In this document: positions 60,031 to 64,000 of the stretch, one piece after another
Position numbering within the stretch: the stretch's first letter is position 1
Layout of the letters: each line of letters starts with the position of its first letter
NCBI GenBank assembly: GCA_030549495.1
Contig: JAUIRK010000461.1
Coordinates: 620,001 to 684,000, forward strand
Reading direction: 5' to 3'
DNA: 64,000 bases
Source: Nectonema munidae
Lineage: Eukaryota > Nematomorpha > Nectonematoida > Nectonematidae
Notes under the pieces: generated by a model
What the model was told of the DNA's origin: nothing
Databases searched by the model: none
What the model saw: the letters and a program-made list of their open reading frames with translations, nothing else
Made by a program: the position numbers and the translations under genes

Positions 60031-60390
60031 CATGATTGGTTCTTGCATTGAATTATGTATATAAGGTATATGTTTGTGGGTTGAATTGCAAACAGTTAGC
60101 AAATTAGCGTAATCATACATGTCTAACAAATCCAAGACCGGTTTCGACCTTTTGGGTCTTATCAGTTGGATGAAGTTTGAAACTTCCATTGCTGGAAATC
60201 GAACACAGTCTGGTAGTTGAAGGAACAGAAGACTATCTGAAGACATCGACTACTGTGCTATGCATGATACATGCATGATAACATCGAATTTACTCTATAA
60301 GTCGATCAACAACATTTTATAGGTGAAGTTATACATGCTTGAGTGCTTGGATTGAGTTATATATAAGGTATATGTTTGTGGGTGTTTCAA
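60031..60390 (-). repeat. Hammerhead-bearing repeat unit between direct repeats (retrozyme/Penelope-like)
   Basis: About 55 bp at 60031-60085 recurs at 60333-60386, 302 bp apart (shared TATATAAGGTATATGTTTGT), so one unit plus part of a second is present. The unit carries a hammerhead fold on the minus strand and, further upstream on the minus strand, CAGACTGTGTTCGATTTCCA, which resembles a Pol III box B. No reverse transcriptase or other gene is inside. Tandem units of about 300 bp with a type I hammerhead are known as animal retrozymes; Penelope repeats are the alternative. Confidence 0.6.
60131..60170 (-). ncRNA. Minimal type I hammerhead ribozyme (decayed core)
   Basis: Read on the minus strand: UCCAA (stem I), CUGAUAA (core), GACC-CAAAA-GGUC (stem II with loop), GAAA (core), ACCGGU (self-complementary stem III) and C, then UUGGA (stem I). 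UCCAA pairs with UUGGA, GACC with GGUC, and cleavage would fall after GUC. The core should read CUGANGA; here the Gly-equivalent catalytic base G8 is A, which by known hammerhead chemistry should abolish cleavage. The tiny palindromic stem III is typical of Penelope and retrozyme hammerheads that act as dimers. Confidence 0.75.
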
Positions 60391-62089
60391 TTTTTTAACA
60401 TATACTAACTACTATATTTTTGTATTTGTAGAAGCAAGCTACATTCCATATGTCGGTTGTTTAATCCTGATTTTCTTCGTTAGAAGAATTCAAAAGTTTT
60501 TGACGATTAGAATAGGGCTGTTGCTAAGCGATTCTCGCGTTAATAAAATTAGGTTATTCAGTAGAAACTAAGAGTGTGTTTCCACATAGGGAGCGTTTGA
60601 GACATTAAAGCTAATATATATCATGATAAGGTTTGGTAGTCAACGTCAGCGTTATTGGGATGAAAATCTGAAGGACCAATGATATGCGTAAAAATGACCT
60701 GGAAGGCATATCAACATTTCAGTGAATTAGAACGTATATTTGGCTATCAGCATTGCAAGGTATAATGTAAATGTTGGGAATGAATCAAAACGCCTCCCTT
60801 GCCATTTGCATTCAACTCCGATTACCTAGTTTCGGTGATGAAGAAAAGTGCTAATTTTGAATAGGAAGGTATCTAGAAATTATATTGAGTTTGAAAAAAT
60901 CACAAAGGTCCAAATACCAACATTTCCTTCATTTGGTTGTACACTGCAAACATAAAATGATAGTCGCTCCACTACAAACTCTGCGTAGTTGTATTATTGA
61001 TTCACTTTCACTTTAAAGATTTGCATATAAACGCCGTTTACAAAATCAATTCGCAATTCATGCTAAAATTGCAAACTAAGAAAATACAGAATGTGTTAAA
61101 TTGAGAAGATAAGCATTGCGATATGCCATAAGACATTTTTTCATTATTTTTATGGGAGTTGCATGCGCCACTCAAATTTTGAATCAGCATACGAGTTTGT
61201 TACACATCTTATAGATTGTTAAGGCCAATTTGATTTACACTACTTCAATACGTTCACTGAACTCAAATGCTGTCATATTAAATTAGAAATAGCCATGTTT
61301 ATTGTAATTTAATTGAAAACGGTGCAATAGATTAATAAAAGAATTCGATAAAAATGCCTTTCCTTGCTTATAAAAAGACAAAATGAGGTTCATTCATTTT
61401 AAAATTAAAAGTTTGATTGCAGTCTGTTAAAAATTTTCAAACATCTCTTTAAAGTATGTAATGTTCTACAGTATTTTTTTAAAACTAAATTCAATATGGG
61501 AGAGAAAATATATAGATATTATATGGGAGAAGATATAGAAAAAACCTTTTCCGCATGAATTAGGAGTTCAAAAGTAGAGCGTATCCAAAATATTATAAAA
61601 AGTAAGATATTCATAATATTACAGAATGCCAGAGCGATTAACTTTTATTTGGAAAAGATTTTTTTATTATTTTTCCATTAGTTCTTTGTTTGTAATTAAA
61701 ATTGATCATGGTAAAGATTGATGATCTTTCAAGGAAATTTGATATGTGTGTAAAAAATATACAGAGTTTGAGGAACTCATAGCTAAAATTAGATGAGCAG
61801 TATCTATCTGAATTCAAACTAGATGCAAAAAATGCTAGAACTTTGATTCTTCAGTTGAAGAAACAGAATGGATAAATGACAAAGCGAATAGCTTGCACAC
61901 TCTAGTCATCTAGTGAGTCAAGCGGACATTAGTTCAATGGCTCTTATGCAATCCATTAAAAAATAGTAGAAGAATGGAATTTGATCGCATACAAAATTTA
62001 AATGTGCATGAAAAAAGGCTTTTTAAGAAGAGCATTTCAACAAAAACTTATATAGGAATTGATAAGAAAACCCTTCGAATCATAAATGC
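60391..62089. other. Non-coding stretch, with decayed coding-like patch
   Basis: Around 61715-61880 the + strand reads KIDDLSRKFDMCVKNIQSLR, a stop, then LDEQYLSEFKLDAKNARTLI, coiled-coil-like but broken. It could be an old transposon or host pseudogene fragment. No family recognised. Confidence 0.25.
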
Positions 62090-63350
62090 CAGTGGTCCTC
62101 AAACTTTTTCTTCCCAACGCCTCTTTGAGTGAAATTTTTTTCTCCGCGTTTTAAAAGTGAAAGAATAAAATACCTTTTTTTTATAAGAAAATAAACAAAA
62201 AACAAAATTAAATATTTTTCATAAAAAATTAAATTCAAAAAATATGAACCATGAAAAATAGTTGAAAATTCAAAGGCTTCCTGCGGCTGATGATTTTTTT
62301 ATTATTTCATTCAAATTAGGACTTATTTTTGTAAGTTTAAGTCTTAAGTCCCCTGTCTCATCTATTTTTAATTTATTTCTTTTTGTTTTTCAGATATAGC
62401 GCAGCACTGAAACCTGTTTCCACAAGGTATGTCGAAGGAAATGCGAGAAATAAGATTTTATTTTCGAGCAAAGGTCTGGATATAAAAAATTTTCATATTC
62501 TGATAAAGGGTGAATGAAGCTTTTCATTTAATATCATTTTGTAAATCAATCATTTCTTCTTGAATTTATAATTCTTTCTTGGACATCAAACTAAGGATCA
62601 AAACACCACTCAGGAACTTGAACATCAATCAAGTCTTTGAACCGTTTCTCCATATCGGATTTTAATGAATTTATGTGATCAAAGTACACTTTACCAATTT
62701 TTATGCCTTCTTTAAAAATAGAATTAAGATTGGTAAACTGATGAAATCTAATTTGTTGATGAAACCCACCAATAATTCCTTTAGCATTTATTATGTTTGA
62801 AGATCTTCCTTGAAGTTTGAGATTAACATCTTTAATTTTCCAAAAATATCAGCCAGATAAGCAATATCGTTTTTAATTGAAAGTTTCTACGTTTTTTGAC
62901 ATTTCATTAATTCTTGACAATACTGTGTTCTTACTCAACGGAATAAATGAAAGTAAATTATTATCATCTGAACCAATCATTGTGCCAATAAATTCTTTGA
63001 TACAAGGTAGTATCAAATTTTCTCGAATATTTTATTTGCTTTACCTGATTCCGCAATTAGTAAAGAAATTTTGTATGGTGTTAAAAGACACTTTTCAAGA
63101 TTATTTGAACTTTTAGAAATATTAATACTTAAACATTGTTTTTTTGTATGTTTTTCCTTCAAGTTTTTGAAATACAGTTCATCTTTGTTAACTTTGTGAG
63201 GGGGAATTTTTTTCAAATGATTACTTAATCGGAAGGGCTTCATTATTTATCATTACTGGGACATTGAATAAAACCAAACGTCAAATAATCTGAGGAATAT
63301 TGATGACATTTTCTCTTTTCAGACATTCACAAATCTAGCAATTTAGCATG
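62090..63350 (-). mobile_element. hAT transposon relic (ZBED/SCAND3-like), internally deleted
   Basis: The end CAGTGGTCCTCAAACTTTTT lies at 62090. On the minus strand, 63243-63013 reads MKPFRLSNHLKKIPPHKVNK then NLKEKHTKKQ, the post-BED-finger region. IGTMIGSDDNNLLSFIPLSK and NTVLSRINEMSKNVET follow, and then abruptly IFGKL and RSSNIINAKGIIGGFHQQIR, which lie hundreds of residues later in intact proteins. The catalytic middle is therefore deleted. Several stops remain; the dimerisation end and the left inverted repeat are not seen. Confidence 0.75.
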
Positions 63351-63393
63351 GATCTTCGTAAACAAGCAGTTGCTGTAATATCCCTATACCCCA

Positions 63394-63476
63394 CAGATCG
63401 GCAAACTTTTTACCCGTCGACCCCTTCATAGAACTCGACCTACAGGGGTCGATATCGACCACTTTGCCGACACCTG
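63394..63476. mobile_element. 83-bp foldback element (minimal hAT-like MITE)
   Basis: The left end is CAGATCGGCAAACTTTTTAC and the right end, inverted, CAGGTGTCGGCAAAGTGG. The interior CGACCCCTTCATAG and CTACAGGGGTCG extends the hairpin. The flanks share ATACCC, a possible decayed 8-bp duplication. Confidence 0.55.
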
Positions 63477-63484
63477 CATACCCT

Positions 63485-64000
63485 TTCTAACACAGAATGT
63501 GTGATGTAAAATGCAAGTTCATCATCACATGGCTGTAGTCAAGAGATAACAACAATAAAATGAAAATTTTTCATGAAATCATTCATAATCCATTTTTTAA
63601 TTACAAAAAGTTTATCATCTAAAAGACACTCTCTTTCATAACCAAGCAAAAAATAGGTTAAATTCGATTCAAATTTATAAAAAAAATTCAAAATAGCTAT
63701 ATCTTCACATATTGGTATTTTTCATAGTTATGGTAACTCAACTGTTTGAAAATTTTCATATAACTTTCTTACTGACTTGATGATTGAAATATTAACTAAT
63801 AAAATAAAGCTCTAAATATTTTTGATTCACAAGGAAGGAGCTTTTCAAATAAAATAATAGTGAACCAATCCAGGGTTACTCAAATTTCAAAGGTTACTAT
63901 AGCAAGGTTCGCCCTAAATCGTAGTACAAAGCGAGGTATTCCTATATATCAATAGGAAACTAGATTTGATACATAAACACGGTATCATAAAATAGAAAAG
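63485..64000. other. AT-rich non-coding end of window
   Basis: Nothing recognised. Confidence 0.4.

Overview
The window is AT-rich animal DNA from a compact-exon, repeat-laden genome, most likely an invertebrate. The evidence is small GT-AG exons separated by long AT-rich introns, many cut-and-paste DNA transposons (hAT, piggyBac, pogo/Tigger), several tRNA-derived SINE families, and one metazoan signalling gene. I cannot name the species.

The one recognisable host gene is a dual-GAF 3',5'-cyclic nucleotide phosphodiesterase, closest in motifs to PDE11 (PDE5/6/11 branch). It lies on the + strand from about 27.9 kb to at least 54.3 kb. I traced sixteen exons by matching splice sites, phase and protein motifs. 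Exon 1 is an N-terminal segment, exon 2 holds likely kinase sites, exons 3-5 are GAF-A, exons 5-11 are GAF-B, and exons 12-16 are the HD-type catalytic domain with its metal ligands and purine-binding glutamine intact. Three points stay open: a phase mismatch between exons 4 and 5, two stretches shorter than in the family, and the last few codons.

The left flank (1-27.8 kb) has no convincing host gene. It holds a 184-bp tandem repeat (5.8-6.8 kb), a hAT MITE with a perfect 8-bp target duplication (7.5 kb), a piggyBac relic split by a 2.7-kb hAT (9.2-13.2 kb), short TTAA MITEs, SINE copies, a deleted hAT with CTCGAG-rich ends (18.9-19.6 kb), a short broken LTR-retrotransposon gag fossil (20.4-20.8 kb), a second piggyBac with ends (22.6-24.5 kb), a foldback MITE (25 kb), a pogo relic (26-27 kb) and a long (AAT)n tract (27.1 kb).

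The PDE introns carry SINEs of three families, a hAT MITE nested in a SINE, two Tigger relics (42-44.3 kb) and a (GAT)n tract. The right flank (57.5-64 kb) holds a TATA-type promoter candidate (59.03 kb), a minimal hammerhead ribozyme fold between 302-bp-spaced direct repeats (60.03-60.39 kb), a deleted hAT (62.1-63.3 kb) and an 83-bp foldback element (63.4 kb). The hammerhead unit is the most unusual item: it looks like a single decayed copy of an animal retrozyme or Penelope-type repeat.
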